Of a DNA stretch of 7,518 nucleotides, positions 1 to 6,033 are shown piece by piece. A model generated the notes under the pieces. The model ran no database searches. It had not been told where the DNA came from and saw only the letters and a program-made list of their open reading frames with translations. How positions within the stretch are numbered: the stretch's first letter is position 1; each line of letters starts with the position of its first letter. The position numbers and the translations under genes were made by a program. Source of the DNA: Pirellulales bacterium (GTDB lineage Bacteria > Planctomycetota > Planctomycetia > Pirellulales > Thermoguttaceae); assembly GCA_030617125.1 (NCBI GenBank), contig JAUWWA010000078.1, positions 1 through 7,518 of the forward strand, in the 5' to 3' direction.

Positions 1-2
1 AT

Positions 3-500
3 CTTCAGCGGGTGATCGGGCTGCTGAAGGCCACCTTCACCCACCTGCTTCTCGATCTGTCGAAGAGCTACAGCGCCATCGACCTGATCGCCCTGGAAAT
101 GGCCAACCAAATCCTGCTGGTCACGCAGCTCGATCTGCCCTGCCTGCGGAACATCGTCCGGTTGATGGCGTCGTTCGCCGAGATGGAGGGCATTGCCGAC
201 AAGGTGAAGATCATCGTCAACCGCGCGGGACTGGAGACCGGCCAGATCACGCTCAAGAAGGCTGAGGAAACCATCGGCAAGGAAATCTTCTGGAAGTTGC
301 CCAACGACTATCGCACCATGGTCGACGTCCGCAACAACGGCGTCCCGCTGGTCGAGCAGTCGCCCAAGGCGGCCATCACCCAGTCGATCGTCACGCTGGC
401 CGACGCGCTCAGCGGCGGCGAGAACGTCGAAGCACCCGAGATCGGCGCCAAGAGGTCCGGCTTGAGCAAGCTCTTCACTTTCTTCCCAAGCAAGAGCTGA
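3..500 (+). CDS. cpaE: CpaE/TadZ-like pilus assembly ATPase, C-terminal part (5' end outside window)
   Basis: The frame is open from the left edge, so this is the last 165 residues of a longer gene; the GTG at 12 is only an internal codon. The fragment reads as the second half of a MinD/ParA-like P-loop fold. An LLLDLSKSYS strand-loop (Asp at fragment residue 18) is followed by helix IDLIALEMAN, strand QILLVTQLDLPCLRN, strand KVKIIVNRAG, and the closing IFWKLPNDYRTMVDVRNNGVP segment typical of CpaE/TadZ. In that family the N-terminal half is an atypical receiver domain and the protein positions the Tad pilus machinery at the cell pole or membrane. The Walker A motif would lie outside the window. 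CpaF, TadB and TadC follow on the same strand, which supports the call. The C-terminal tail beyond the fold (GGENVEAPEIGAKRSGLSKL) is short and ends in a basic, aromatic stretch. A generic ParA/MinD protein is the alternative, but context favours CpaE. Confidence 0.88.
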   Translation, partial: LQRVIGLLKATFTHLLLDLSKSYSAIDLIALEMANQILLVTQLDLPCLRNIVRLMASFAEMEGIADKVKIIVNRAGLETGQITLKKAEETIGKEIFWKLPNDYRTMVDVRNNGVPLVEQSPKAAITQSIVTLADALSGGENVEAPEIGAKRSGLSKLFTFFPSKS

Positions 501-619
501 AACCCGCCTGAACTTAGGGTGTTTCCCCCAAATATTCGCCAAATTGTGCGCAACGGCTCCAACCGTAACCTACGCTTTCTCTGAAGGAGTGGGCAAACCC
601 CGTCCGGAGGAGACCGATG

Positions 620-789
620 GCCGATCACCAGCTCTCTGTGGCGACGCGGATGGAAGAAATACCGGCGGCCGCGAAGCGTGCCTGGCGGCCGGATGCGACG
701 ACTACGCGGCCAAGCCCATCAGTCACAGGGCGCTGTGGGCCGTGATCGCGCGACACGTGCAACCGGTTCCCACCACCTCCTCTGCATGA
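620..789 (+). pseudogene. Remnant of a response-regulator receiver (REC) domain, C-terminal end only
   Basis: One frame (codons in register with 622) reads GGREACLAAGCDDYAAKPI at 664-720 and then SHRALWAVIARHV, up to TGA at 787-789. This matches the end of a receiver domain of the hybrid-kinase type: the alpha4 segment GDREACLAAGCDDY, the beta5 Lys-Pro (codons 712-717), and helix alpha5. Just before it, SPALCGDADG stands where families usually have PIIALTANAM, so the conserved Thr/Ser is a Cys and the register is disturbed. The N-terminal two thirds, including the acidic pocket and phospho-acceptor Asp, are absent in all frames upstream. No start codon with a ribosome binding site serves this frame. 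It is most likely debris of a two-component gene that once lay between cpaE and cpaF. A short functional peptide is possible but unsupported. Confidence 0.6.
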
Positions 790-832
790 TCGTTACAACC
801 GGCCCGGACTGCTCCGGCCACGGCGATCATGC
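784..832. repeat. Compound inverted repeat upstream of cpaF
   Basis: GCATGATCG (784-792) and CGATCATGC (824-832) are perfect 9-base inverted copies. Inside them a second stem forms: GG (801-802) plus CCGGA (804-808) pair with TCCGG (813-817) plus CC (818-819) around a CTGC loop, with one bulged C at 803. CC at 799-800 can also pair with GG at 822-823. No T-run follows on either strand, so it is not a classic terminator. The remnant's stop codon lies inside the left arm. It ends 62 bases before the cpaF start, so it could be an operator or a leader RNA structure. Its role is unknown. Confidence 0.5.
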
Positions 833-894
833 CGCTGCCGTGCCTTGCATAATCCTAAGCTATCTTTGCGTAGTCACTTACCCGGACAGCTCCC

Positions 895-2214
895 ATGGTT
901 AAGACGTACGCCCCCTTGCACCAGAGCGAATCGAGCGAGAACACGTTCGAGGAACTCAAGCAGCGCATCCACAGCAAGCTGGTCGACAAGCTCGACCTGA
1001 CCCGGGTCGGCGAGCTGGAAGGCGACGTGTTGCGCCGCGAGATCCGGCTGGTCGTCGAGCATCTTTGCGACACCGAGGACACCTTGCTCAATCGCAGCGA
1101 GCGCGATCGGCTCGTCGGCGAGGTCCTCGACGAGACGTTCGGCCTCGGGCCGTTGGAGATGCTCTTGAAGGACCCGACGATCAGCGACATTCTCATCAAC
1201 GGGCCAAAGAACATCTACATCGAGCGTCGCGGCAAGGTGGAAAGGACGAACGTCACCTTCCGCGACAACGACCATCTGATGCAGATCATCGACCGGATCA
1301 TCTCGAAGGTGGGTCGGCGGGTGGACGAAACCTGCCCGATGGTCGACGCCAGAATGTTCGATGGCTCGCGATTCAACGCGATCATCCCTCCGCTGGCCCT
1401 CGACGGCGCCTGCGTGTCGATCCGGCGTTTCGGCATCAATCCGCTCAAGCTGGAAGACCTGTTGAATTTCAAGGCCTTCACGCCCGAAATGGTCATGCTC
1501 CTGGAGGGTGCGATCAAGGCCCGGTTGAATATCATCATTTCCGGTGGTACGGGTTCGGGTAAGACGACGCTGTTGAACACGCTGTCGAGCTTCATTCCGA
1601 ACACGGACCGGATCGTCACGGTCGAGGACGCAGCGGAGTTGCAGCTTCAGCAGGATCATGTAGTTCGGCTGGAGACTCGGCCTGCAAACATCGAGGGGAA
1701 AGGCGAAATCACGGCCACCGACCTCGTGCGCAACGCCTTGCGGATGCGTCCGGAGCGAATCCTGATCGGCGAGTGCCGCGGCTCGGAAGCCCTAGACATG
1801 CTCCAGGCAATGAACACCGGGCACGAGGGATCGCTGACGACCATCCACGCCAACACCCCGCGCGACGCCATCGCCCGGCTGGAAACCATGATCATGATGG
1901 CCGGGTTCGAGTTGCCGCTGAAGGCCATGCGCACACAGATCGTCAGCGCCGTCGACCTGATCGTCCAGACGAGCCGGCTGCAAGGCGGCCCGCGAAAAAT
2001 TACCTACATCACCGAAATCGTCGGCATGGAGCAGGAAACCGTCGTGATGCAAGACATCTACCGGTACGAAAAGGAAGGACTCGATGAAAACGGCCGCGCC
2101 TACGGCAAGTTCCTCTCCACGGGCATCCGGCCGACGTTCATGACCCGGTTCGAAGTTGCGGGAATCCGTTTGCCGTCCAGCGCGTTCCGCGAACGCGTCA
2201 TGTTGGAGGATTAG
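895..2214 (+). CDS. cpaF: CpaF/TadA-type pilus secretion ATPase
   Basis: This 439-residue protein is a complete member of the type II/IV secretion ATPase family, CpaF/TadA branch. As a cytoplasmic hexamer it hydrolyses ATP to drive Tad pilus assembly at the TadB/TadC platform. The N-terminal domain (residues 1 to about 180) contains the branch signature [21 protein letters not shown] and a VGRRVDE segment. The C-terminal motor has Walker A GGTGSGKT at 217-224, the Asp box [13 protein letters not shown] with Glu244, Walker B-like [12 protein letters not shown] at 285-296 (Cys where many homologues have Val), and the His box [15 protein letters not shown] at 310-324. Length is normal. ATG 895 gives the usual variable N-terminus before the conserved helices, but no clear Shine-Dalgarno precedes it (CCGGACAGCTCCC). 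The stop lies 3 bases before tadB, and the tadB ribosome binding site is inside the last codons of this gene, so the two are translationally linked. Confidence 0.97.
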   Translation: MVKTYAPLHQSESSENTFEELKQRIHSKLVDKLDLTRVGELEGDVLRREIRLVVEHLCDTEDTLLNRSERDRLVGEVLDETFGLGPLEMLLKDPTISDILINGPKNIYIERRGKVERTNVTFRDNDHLMQIIDRIISKVGRRVDETCPMVDARMFDGSRFNAIIPPLALDGACVSIRRFGINPLKLEDLLNFKAFTPEMVMLLEGAIKARLNIIISGGTGSGKTTLLNTLSSFIPNTDRIVTVEDAAELQLQQDHVVRLETRPANIEGKGEITATDLVRNALRMRPERILIGECRGSEALDMLQAMNTGHEGSLTTIHANTPRDAIARLETMIMMAGFELPLKAMRTQIVSAVDLIVQTSRLQGGPRKITYITEIVGMEQETVVMQDIYRYEKEGLDENGRAYGKFLSTGIRPTFMTRFEVAGIRLPSSAFRERVMLED

Positions 2215-2220
2215 GCCTTG
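2205..2220 (+). promoter_or_regulatory. Ribosome binding site deciding a TTG start for tadB
   Basis: GGAGG at 2205-2209, inside the end of cpaF, lies 8 bases before TTG at 2218-2220. The first in-frame ATG is at 2230, 20 bases from this site and inside the first membrane segment. Spacing therefore favours TTG as the start. Confidence 0.75.
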
Positions 2221-3195
2221 AACACTGGAATGCTGCTCATTTCGATCTGCGCGTTTGTTTCGGTCGCCGCACTGGTGGGCGGCTTGGCGCTGGTCATGCG
2301 CGACCGCCCTGGCAGCAAAGTCGAAGACCGACTCGATCTGATCACCGGCGTCAACGTGCCGAGCGCCGCCAAGAACGGCCGGATAAAGAAAAGCAGCGTT
2401 CTGGCCCAACCGCTCGACGCGATGCCCGGCTTCTTCGAGGCTTTCTTCACGCGCTTCGACAACATCAACCTCCTGTTCGAACAGGCCGATACGTCGCTGA
2501 CCATCACCCGCCTGCTGCTCGTCTCCGTCATCATGGCGATCGTCGGTGCGGGGTTGGGGGCGGCACTGGGACTGCACCCCGCGCTGATGCCGGTGATCGG
2601 CGTGATCCTGGGAGCCGTGCCGTTGGTGTGGTTGCTGTTGCGCCACCGGCGCCGCTTGAAGCGTTTTGCCGAACAGCTCCCCGACGCGCTGGAGATGATG
2701 TCCCGATCGCTTCGCGCCGGGCAAAGCATCGGTTTCGGGTTCAACATGGTGGCCGCCGAAATGGCCGCGCCCATTGGAAAGGAATTCGGCCGCGTCTTCG
2801 AAGAACAGAACCTCGGTATCCCCCTGGAAGAGAGCCTCGAAGCAATGACCGGCCGAATCCCCAGCCTCGACCTGAAGTTCTTCTCCACCGCCGTCATCCT
2901 GCAACGCCAAACCGGTGGCGATCTGGCCGAAATCCTCGACAAGATCGGCAGCCTCATCCGCGACCGCTTCCGAATCTGGGGACAAGTCCAAGCACTTACC
3001 GGCGAGGGACGGCTGTCGGGAATCGTGCTGTTGGCCTTGCCCTTCGCGCTGTTTTTGGCCGTCTATCAACTTAACTCCGACTACGTCATGGTGCTGTTCT
3101 CCGATCCGATGGGCACCAAAATGCTCGCCGTGGCCATTGTCATGCAAGTTCTCGGGGCACTGGTGATCCGAAAAATCGTGAATATCAAGGTGTAA
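2218..3195 (+). CDS. tadB: TadB-like Tad pilus inner-membrane platform protein
   Basis: The protein has 325 residues. Known family role: TadB forms, with TadC, the membrane platform on which the CpaF motor acts to insert pilin into the Tad/Flp pilus. A first membrane segment spans about residues 4-26. A soluble linker of about 70 residues follows, then two segments at about 99-118 and 122-141, ended by the basic RHRRRLKR. The GspF-type (T2SSF) domain covers about 150-285 and contains LPDALEMMSRSLRAGQS (155-171), the second-half motif GIPLEESLEAMTGRIPS, and LQRQTGGDLAEILDKI. Two more membrane segments lie at about 268-286 and 302-318. One T2SSF domain plus this topology is normal for TadB. The start is TTG, chosen for the GGAGG 8 bases upstream. 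It follows cpaF by 3 bases and precedes tadC by 7. Its position directly after cpaF separates it from TadC. Confidence 0.94.
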   Translation: MNTGMLLISICAFVSVAALVGGLALVMRDRPGSKVEDRLDLITGVNVPSAAKNGRIKKSSVLAQPLDAMPGFFEAFFTRFDNINLLFEQADTSLTITRLLLVSVIMAIVGAGLGAALGLHPALMPVIGVILGAVPLVWLLLRHRRRLKRFAEQLPDALEMMSRSLRAGQSIGFGFNMVAAEMAAPIGKEFGRVFEEQNLGIPLEESLEAMTGRIPSLDLKFFSTAVILQRQTGGDLAEILDKIGSLIRDRFRIWGQVQALTGEGRLSGIVLLALPFALFLAVYQLNSDYVMVLFSDPMGTKMLAVAIVMQVLGALVIRKIVNIKV

Positions 3196-3202
3196 CCGAA
3201 CC

Positions 3203-4183
3203 GTGACGCCCATCGCCTCCTTGATCGAATTGGAGTCACTCGTGCCGCTGGCCATCTTCGGCGCGTTCGCCGTGGCGGCATGGTGGGTGTTGGATTGGAT
3301 GGCCGCCGGGAGGCCGCGGGCCATGGAACGGCTCGACGAGTTGAAGAACCCCCGCATACGTCGCAACCAACGGGAAGAAACCGCACTGAAAAGGTCCGAT
3401 GCCGTCACCAAGGTCCTCGAAAGAGCCGCGCCGGGCCTGGCAAGGCCGTTGCAGCCGAAGAGCGAAGCGGAACTGGGCAAGCTGACAACCAAGCTCGCCG
3501 TCGCCGGATTTCGCAGTGAGGCCGCCTCGAGCATCTTCCTGGGACTGAAATTTGCCGGGCTGATTGCCGGAGTGTTCCTCGGCGGCGGAACCATCCTCTC
3601 GCTGAAAGGCATCAGCCAGAATTCGCTTGTCAGTTCGATTGCCCTGGCCGGTTTTCTCTTCTACCTGCCCAATATCGCCGTCAGACTGATTGGAAAGAGG
3701 CGAAAACAGGCCATCTTCCTCGCCCTGCCCGATGCCTTGGACCTCATGGTCGTCTGCGTGGAAGCCGGGCTGGGACTCGACCAGGCCATGCGCAAGGTCG
3801 CCGACGAGATGCAAAAGACGTATCGAGTCCTGGCCCGCGAGTTCGCGATGTCGAACTTCCAGCTCCAGATGGGCCGGCCCCGGGCGGAAGTCCTCCACGA
3901 ATTGGGCGCCCGAACCGGCGTCTCCGACCTGCGAAGCCTCGCCAGCGTGCTCATCCAGGCCGACAAGTTCGGCTCCAGCATCGCCCAGGCCCTGCGAGTC
4001 CAAAGCGACTCGATGCGGACCCGGCGAAGGCAATTGGCCGAGGAAAAAGCCGCCAAGACCGCCGTGAAACTCATCTTCCCGCTCGTCTTGTTCATCTTTC
4101 CCGGCATCTTCGTCGTGCTGGTCGGGCCCGCCGCCATCACGATGGTCCGGGAACTGTTCCCCAGCATGAGCGGCGGCGGTTAA
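3203..4183 (+). CDS. tadC: TadC-like Tad pilus inner-membrane platform protein
   Basis: The 326-residue protein is the second platform subunit, with a single GspF-type domain. A first membrane segment lies at about residues 13-34, followed by a basic linker containing RPRAMERLDELKNPRIRR. Two segments at about 112-132 and 142-161 flank the hinge before the conserved LPDALDLMVVCVEAGLGLDQA (175-195), the characteristic start of the TadC domain. Further along are the family patterns LREFAMSN-like (AREFAMSNFQLQMGRPR), GVSDLRSLASVLIQADKFG and SIAQALRVQSDSMRTRRRQ, then a final hydrophobic segment at about 289-314. The start is GTG at 3203, 7 bases after tadB, with only a weak AAGG 12 bases upstream, so translation probably depends on coupling to tadB. 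The length and domain order are those of intact TadC proteins. Confidence 0.94.
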   Translation: MTPIASLIELESLVPLAIFGAFAVAAWWVLDWMAAGRPRAMERLDELKNPRIRRNQREETALKRSDAVTKVLERAAPGLARPLQPKSEAELGKLTTKLAVAGFRSEAASSIFLGLKFAGLIAGVFLGGGTILSLKGISQNSLVSSIALAGFLFYLPNIAVRLIGKRRKQAIFLALPDALDLMVVCVEAGLGLDQAMRKVADEMQKTYRVLAREFAMSNFQLQMGRPRAEVLHELGARTGVSDLRSLASVLIQADKFGSSIAQALRVQSDSMRTRRRQLAEEKAAKTAVKLIFPLVLFIFPGIFVVLVGPAAITMVRELFPSMSGGG

Positions 4184-4199
4184 CGCGGCAATCATCCCC

Positions 4200-4661
4200 A
4201 TGCCCGACAATGACTTGCACATCGTGCTCTACGAACCCGAGATTCCCTACAACGCCGGCAGCGTGGGGCGAACGTGCGTGGCCGTCGCCGCCAAGTTGTG
4301 GCTCGTCCGCCCGCTGGGGTTTCAACTCGACGATCGCCGCCTGCGCCGGGCCGGACTGGATTACTGGCGGCACCTCGACTGGGAGGTCGTCGACGACTGG
4401 AACACGTTGCAGGAGCGTCTGCCCGGCCACCAGCCGTGGTGCTTCTCGAAGACCGCCGCGGCGGCGTACACCGACGTGGAGTTTACGCCGGGTGACGTGC
4501 TCGTATTCGGCAGCGAGTCGCGGGGTCTGCCGCGGTCGATACTTCAGGCCAACCCGGACCGCTCGTTGCGAATCCCCGTCCACCCCGACGCCAGAAGCCT
4601 AAACCTCTCCGTCAGCGTCGCGGTCATCGCATTTGAAGCGCGGCGGCAATGGAGGAAATAG
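4200..4661 (+). CDS. trmL: TrmL-type tRNA (cytidine/uridine-34 2'-O) methyltransferase
   Basis: The 153-residue protein is a minimal SPOUT methyltransferase without an added RNA-binding domain, close in size to E. coli TrmL. Family role: it uses S-adenosylmethionine to methylate the ribose 2'-OH of the wobble base of certain tRNA-Leu species, acting as a dimer in the cytoplasm. Motif 1 is NAGSVGRTC (residues 18-26), which carries the conserved Asn and Arg24. The knot motifs are VFGSESRGLP (102-111) and RSLNLSVSVAV (132-142), and IPV precedes the last one as expected. ATG 4200 gives the standard start MPDNDLHIVLYEPEIPYNAG; no Shine-Dalgarno is visible. It lies 16 bases after tadC on the same strand, so it is probably read through from the pilus genes although its job is translation. 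No terminator is evident after it. Confidence 0.94.
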   Translation: MPDNDLHIVLYEPEIPYNAGSVGRTCVAVAAKLWLVRPLGFQLDDRRLRRAGLDYWRHLDWEVVDDWNTLQERLPGHQPWCFSKTAAAAYTDVEFTPGDVLVFGSESRGLPRSILQANPDRSLRIPVHPDARSLNLSVSVAVIAFEARRQWRK

Positions 4662-4908
4662 ACGCGACAGATCTCATTCCCAATGGCCAAACCATAGGCT
4701 GACGATATGCGGATGATGTGCTAACGCTATACGGTCGCGTTTCTTGAAGTCGCGTTTGTGCGCTGCACACCGAAAAAGAATGCGGCCGTTGGCAACACTG
4801 CTGGCAACACTCCGCCTCGAAAGGGTCAACCTCATTCGGTTTGAGGTGATGTTTGCACGAACACCGAGAACTCTTTTTCAACGGGATCATGCCGTGTGGC
4901 GGATCGAC
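4662..4908. other. Gap between convergent trmL and the HEPN-like gene
   Basis: This 247-base stretch has no supported gene. It contains two small direct repeats: GTCGCGTTT at 4734-4742 and 4749-4757, and TGGCAACACT at 4790-4799 and 4802-4811. A 6-bp hairpin ACCTCA/TGAGGT lies at 4829-4847. No T-run directly follows the hairpin on either strand, so a terminator for the two converging units is possible but not convincing. Confidence 0.45.
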
Positions 4909-5310
4909 TCACTTCTTTTTCTTCGGCTTTGCGCCAGCGCGGCGTGTTGGACGCGCTCTGTGGGGGGAAGTGACGAACGCCTGGATGTGTGACAGTCGGT
5001 TGCTGATCAGTTCGGCTCTGACTTCTTCTGCCCCCAACCAATGCTCCATCGATTCATAGCGGGCATCCAGGGAGGCGTTGTACAATGCCTTGTATGCTTT
5101 GTGGATACTTCGCAAGTCGGAGAGAACTTTCCGATTATGTTCCTCGTGGGTGTTGCTGTGGAACCCGCGTTCTGCGAAGAAATTTTCGATCAACTCGACC
5201 GCCGCATAGAATGCAACCGTCGCCAGCCAGTCCGGGAACTCATCGGAGATATGTTCGAGGAACTCCAGATGGTGCTCAGCTTTTGCTTGATGCTCCGCCG
5301 GTGTTCCCAT
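4909..5310 (-). CDS. Small HEPN-like helical protein of unknown function
   Basis: The 133-residue protein starts at the ATG at 5310-5308; the open frame runs further upstream, but conserved-looking sequence begins here with AEHQAKAEHHLEFLEHI. The pattern is that of small HEPN-like proteins: an acidic first helix, FPDWLATVAFYAAVELIENFF (residues 25-45), then RGFHSNTHEEHNRKV (48-62), a long helix with YKALYNASLDARYES, and a polar last helix. HEPN proteins include RNases with an R-x4-6-H motif; here R48 and H55 have that spacing (six residues between), but whether they correspond to the catalytic pair cannot be judged by eye. The C-terminus is a very basic tail, ending AGAKPKKKK, which suggests nucleic-acid or membrane-surface binding. 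It overlaps the upstream gene by 35 bases in another frame, so it is probably translationally coupled. The HEPN assignment is from pattern memory only. Confidence 0.78.
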   Translation of the reverse strand: MGTPAEHQAKAEHHLEFLEHISDEFPDWLATVAFYAAVELIENFFAERGFHSNTHEEHNRKVLSDLRSIHKAYKALYNASLDARYESMEHWLGAEEVRAELISNRLSHIQAFVTSPHRARPTRRAGAKPKKKK

Positions 5311-5755
5311 CTGTGAAGACCTGGATTGACTGCTCTGGATTAAAGAAAACCTGCAACTCCTCAGGAGCGCCAGACGCAATCTGCAGAATATCACACGGCC
5401 AGTCGAGATCCAGCAGTTTTGCCTCCAAATCGGCTATCGAATCGCTAAGCGCGAAATCGAACTTGGCGGACTTGGCGACGACAAAGACCTTGATGTAGCC
5501 CCAAGTGTGCGAGAAGGACACGTAGCACTGATCAACTAGGCCATGTTGTTCGAGGCACCAATTGTGGAGTTGGCCCAGAAAATCATCCTTGAACTGCTTG
5601 AGAAAGCGCTCGCCTGCCAATGCGTTCTGACACGCTGATACAGCCTGCCGGGAGACCATTACAAAGCGATCTTGATCCTCCGGCGTAACGACGACCTGAC
5701 CCGCATCGTAATGGAGTTGGATCGGGCCTTTTGTAGCCGAGATTGATGTGGACAT
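5276..5755 (-). CDS. Uncharacterised 159-residue protein, partner of the HEPN-like protein
   Basis: I do not recognise this family. The protein is soluble, with no signal peptide or membrane segment. Visible parts are a short beta-rich N-terminus (PIQLHYDAGQVVVTPEDQDRF), a central helix region (LKQFKDDFLGQLHNWCLEQHG), then alternating strands and helices (CYVSFSHTWGYIKVFVVA, FDFALSDSIADLEAKLLDLDW, CDILQIASG) and a polar tail. Hydrophobic spacing looks like a real compact alpha/beta domain, and the frame is open for its whole length. It starts at ATG 5755-5753 without a good Shine-Dalgarno, and its last 35 bases overlap the start of the HEPN-like gene, a layout typical of paired genes. Third-position GC looks lower than in the Tad genes, which hints at separate acquisition. 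It is not an MNT nucleotidyltransferase, the usual HEPN partner: no GS-x10-DxD motif is present. Confidence 0.75.
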   Translation of the reverse strand: MSTSISATKGPIQLHYDAGQVVVTPEDQDRFVMVSRQAVSACQNALAGERFLKQFKDDFLGQLHNWCLEQHGLVDQCYVSFSHTWGYIKVFVVAKSAKFDFALSDSIADLEAKLLDLDWPCDILQIASGAPEELQVFFNPEQSIQVFTDGNTGGASSKS

Positions 5756-5776
5756 GGTTTCGCTGGCGAATGGGGG

Positions 5777-5836
5777 TTACGTCACCGAGACAAACGGGAA
5801 GGCATCGCCCGTACCGAAACTGCCGATTCCCGTCAA
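5777..5836 (-). CDS. Possible 19-codon leader frame before the uncharacterised gene
   Basis: GGAGGA at 5846-5841 is the best Shine-Dalgarno sequence in this gap. Four bases later a TTG (5836-5834) opens a frame reading MTGIGSFGTGDAFPFVSVT, ending at TAA 5779-5777. The frame is the same as that of the gene starting at 5755, with only the TAA and seven sense codons (PPFASET) before its ATG. It could be a leader peptide, or the original start of the 159-residue protein cut off by a nonsense codon. It is short and may be chance. Confidence 0.2.
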   Translation of the reverse strand: MTGIGSFGTGDAFPFVSVT

Positions 5837-5908
5837 TCTCTCCTCCGTGGTAAATCGACTCGGCTCCGCCCAGTTCTTGACCACACTACGACGCGAAGAT
5901 ACAGTTTG

Positions 5909-5990
5909 ATCGTGGCTTCAAGCCCGCCCCGGCCACGGAACACCTTCAGTTTAGTTCCCGAATACAGATTCCGCAAGCGTTCGCCACGAT
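5909..5990 (-). repeat. Inverted repeat in the leader of the HEPN-like unit
   Basis: On the minus strand ATCGTGGC (5990-5983) is a perfect inverted match to GCCACGAT (5916-5909). Between them GGAAC (5958-5954) pairs with GTTCC (5941-5937), and GAAT/ATTC (5971-5968 with 5963-5960) forms a small extra stem. If transcribed from the promoter at 6033-6005, this would give a closed multi-stem RNA domain near the 5' end. Confidence 0.35.
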
Positions 5991-6004
5991 TGTCTGGCCC
6001 CGAA

Positions 6005-6033
6005 ATCATACCACCCCCCGGCGGGGGCGTCAA
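6005..6033 (-). promoter_or_regulatory. Sigma70-type promoter with a GC palindrome in its spacer
   Basis: Read on the minus strand, the -35 box is TTGACG (6033-6028) and the -10 box is TATGAT (6010-6005), separated by exactly 17 bases. Both boxes match five of six consensus positions. The spacer contains a perfect dyad, CCCCC and GGGGG around a four-base centre (6014-6027). Transcription would start near 5998 and run toward the two-gene unit beginning at 5755. The dyad could be a repressor or activator site between the two boxes; that is inference. Confidence 0.6.

Larger units (their letters stand above)
501..894. other. 394-base gap between cpaE and cpaF
   Basis: No intact gene is supported here. 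It holds a broken receiver-domain fragment (about 620-789), a Shine-Dalgarno-like GGAGGAG at 606-612 with ATG 617 in a different frame from that fragment, and a compound stem-loop at 784-832. No convincing rho-independent terminator follows cpaE: the only candidate is a weak GGG/CCC pairing near 518-530 with no T-run. A CATAAT hexamer at 848-853 could be a -10 element for cpaF, but no good -35 stands 16-18 bases upstream of it. The gap interrupts an otherwise tightly packed locus, so cpaF may have its own promoter. Confidence 0.6.

Noticed and set aside
678..902. 74-codon plus frame running into the cpaF start
   Set aside because: It overlaps the REC remnant in another frame, has Arg/Gly-rich text without motifs and no ribosome binding site.
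1792..3612. 606-codon open frame on the minus strand
   Set aside because: It is antisense to cpaF, tadB and tadC, is rich in His, Gln, Asp and Arg as expected for the mirror of GC-rich codons, and shows no motif.
3236..4222. 328-codon minus-strand frame
   Set aside because: Antisense shadow of tadC with low-complexity composition and no recognisable domain.
4829..4847. Hairpin as a bidirectional terminator between trmL and the HEPN-like gene
   Set aside because: The stem is only 6 bp and no T-run follows on either strand; the T5 at 4874-4878 is too far away.
4624..4890. 88-codon minus frame with the text ECCQQCCQRP
   Set aside because: The paired Cys codons come from the 10-base direct repeat at 4790-4811; there is no ribosome binding site, and the 5' end lies in the gap while the 3' end runs antisense into trmL.
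5311..5394. Upstream extension of the HEPN-like frame to 5394
   Set aside because: The extra 28 residues are Arg/Ser-rich with no pattern and lie wholly inside the previous gene; similarity-like sequence begins at the ATG at 5310.
6014..6027. GC hairpin read as a terminator
   Set aside because: No T-run on either side; it is better explained as the spacer dyad of the minus-strand promoter.
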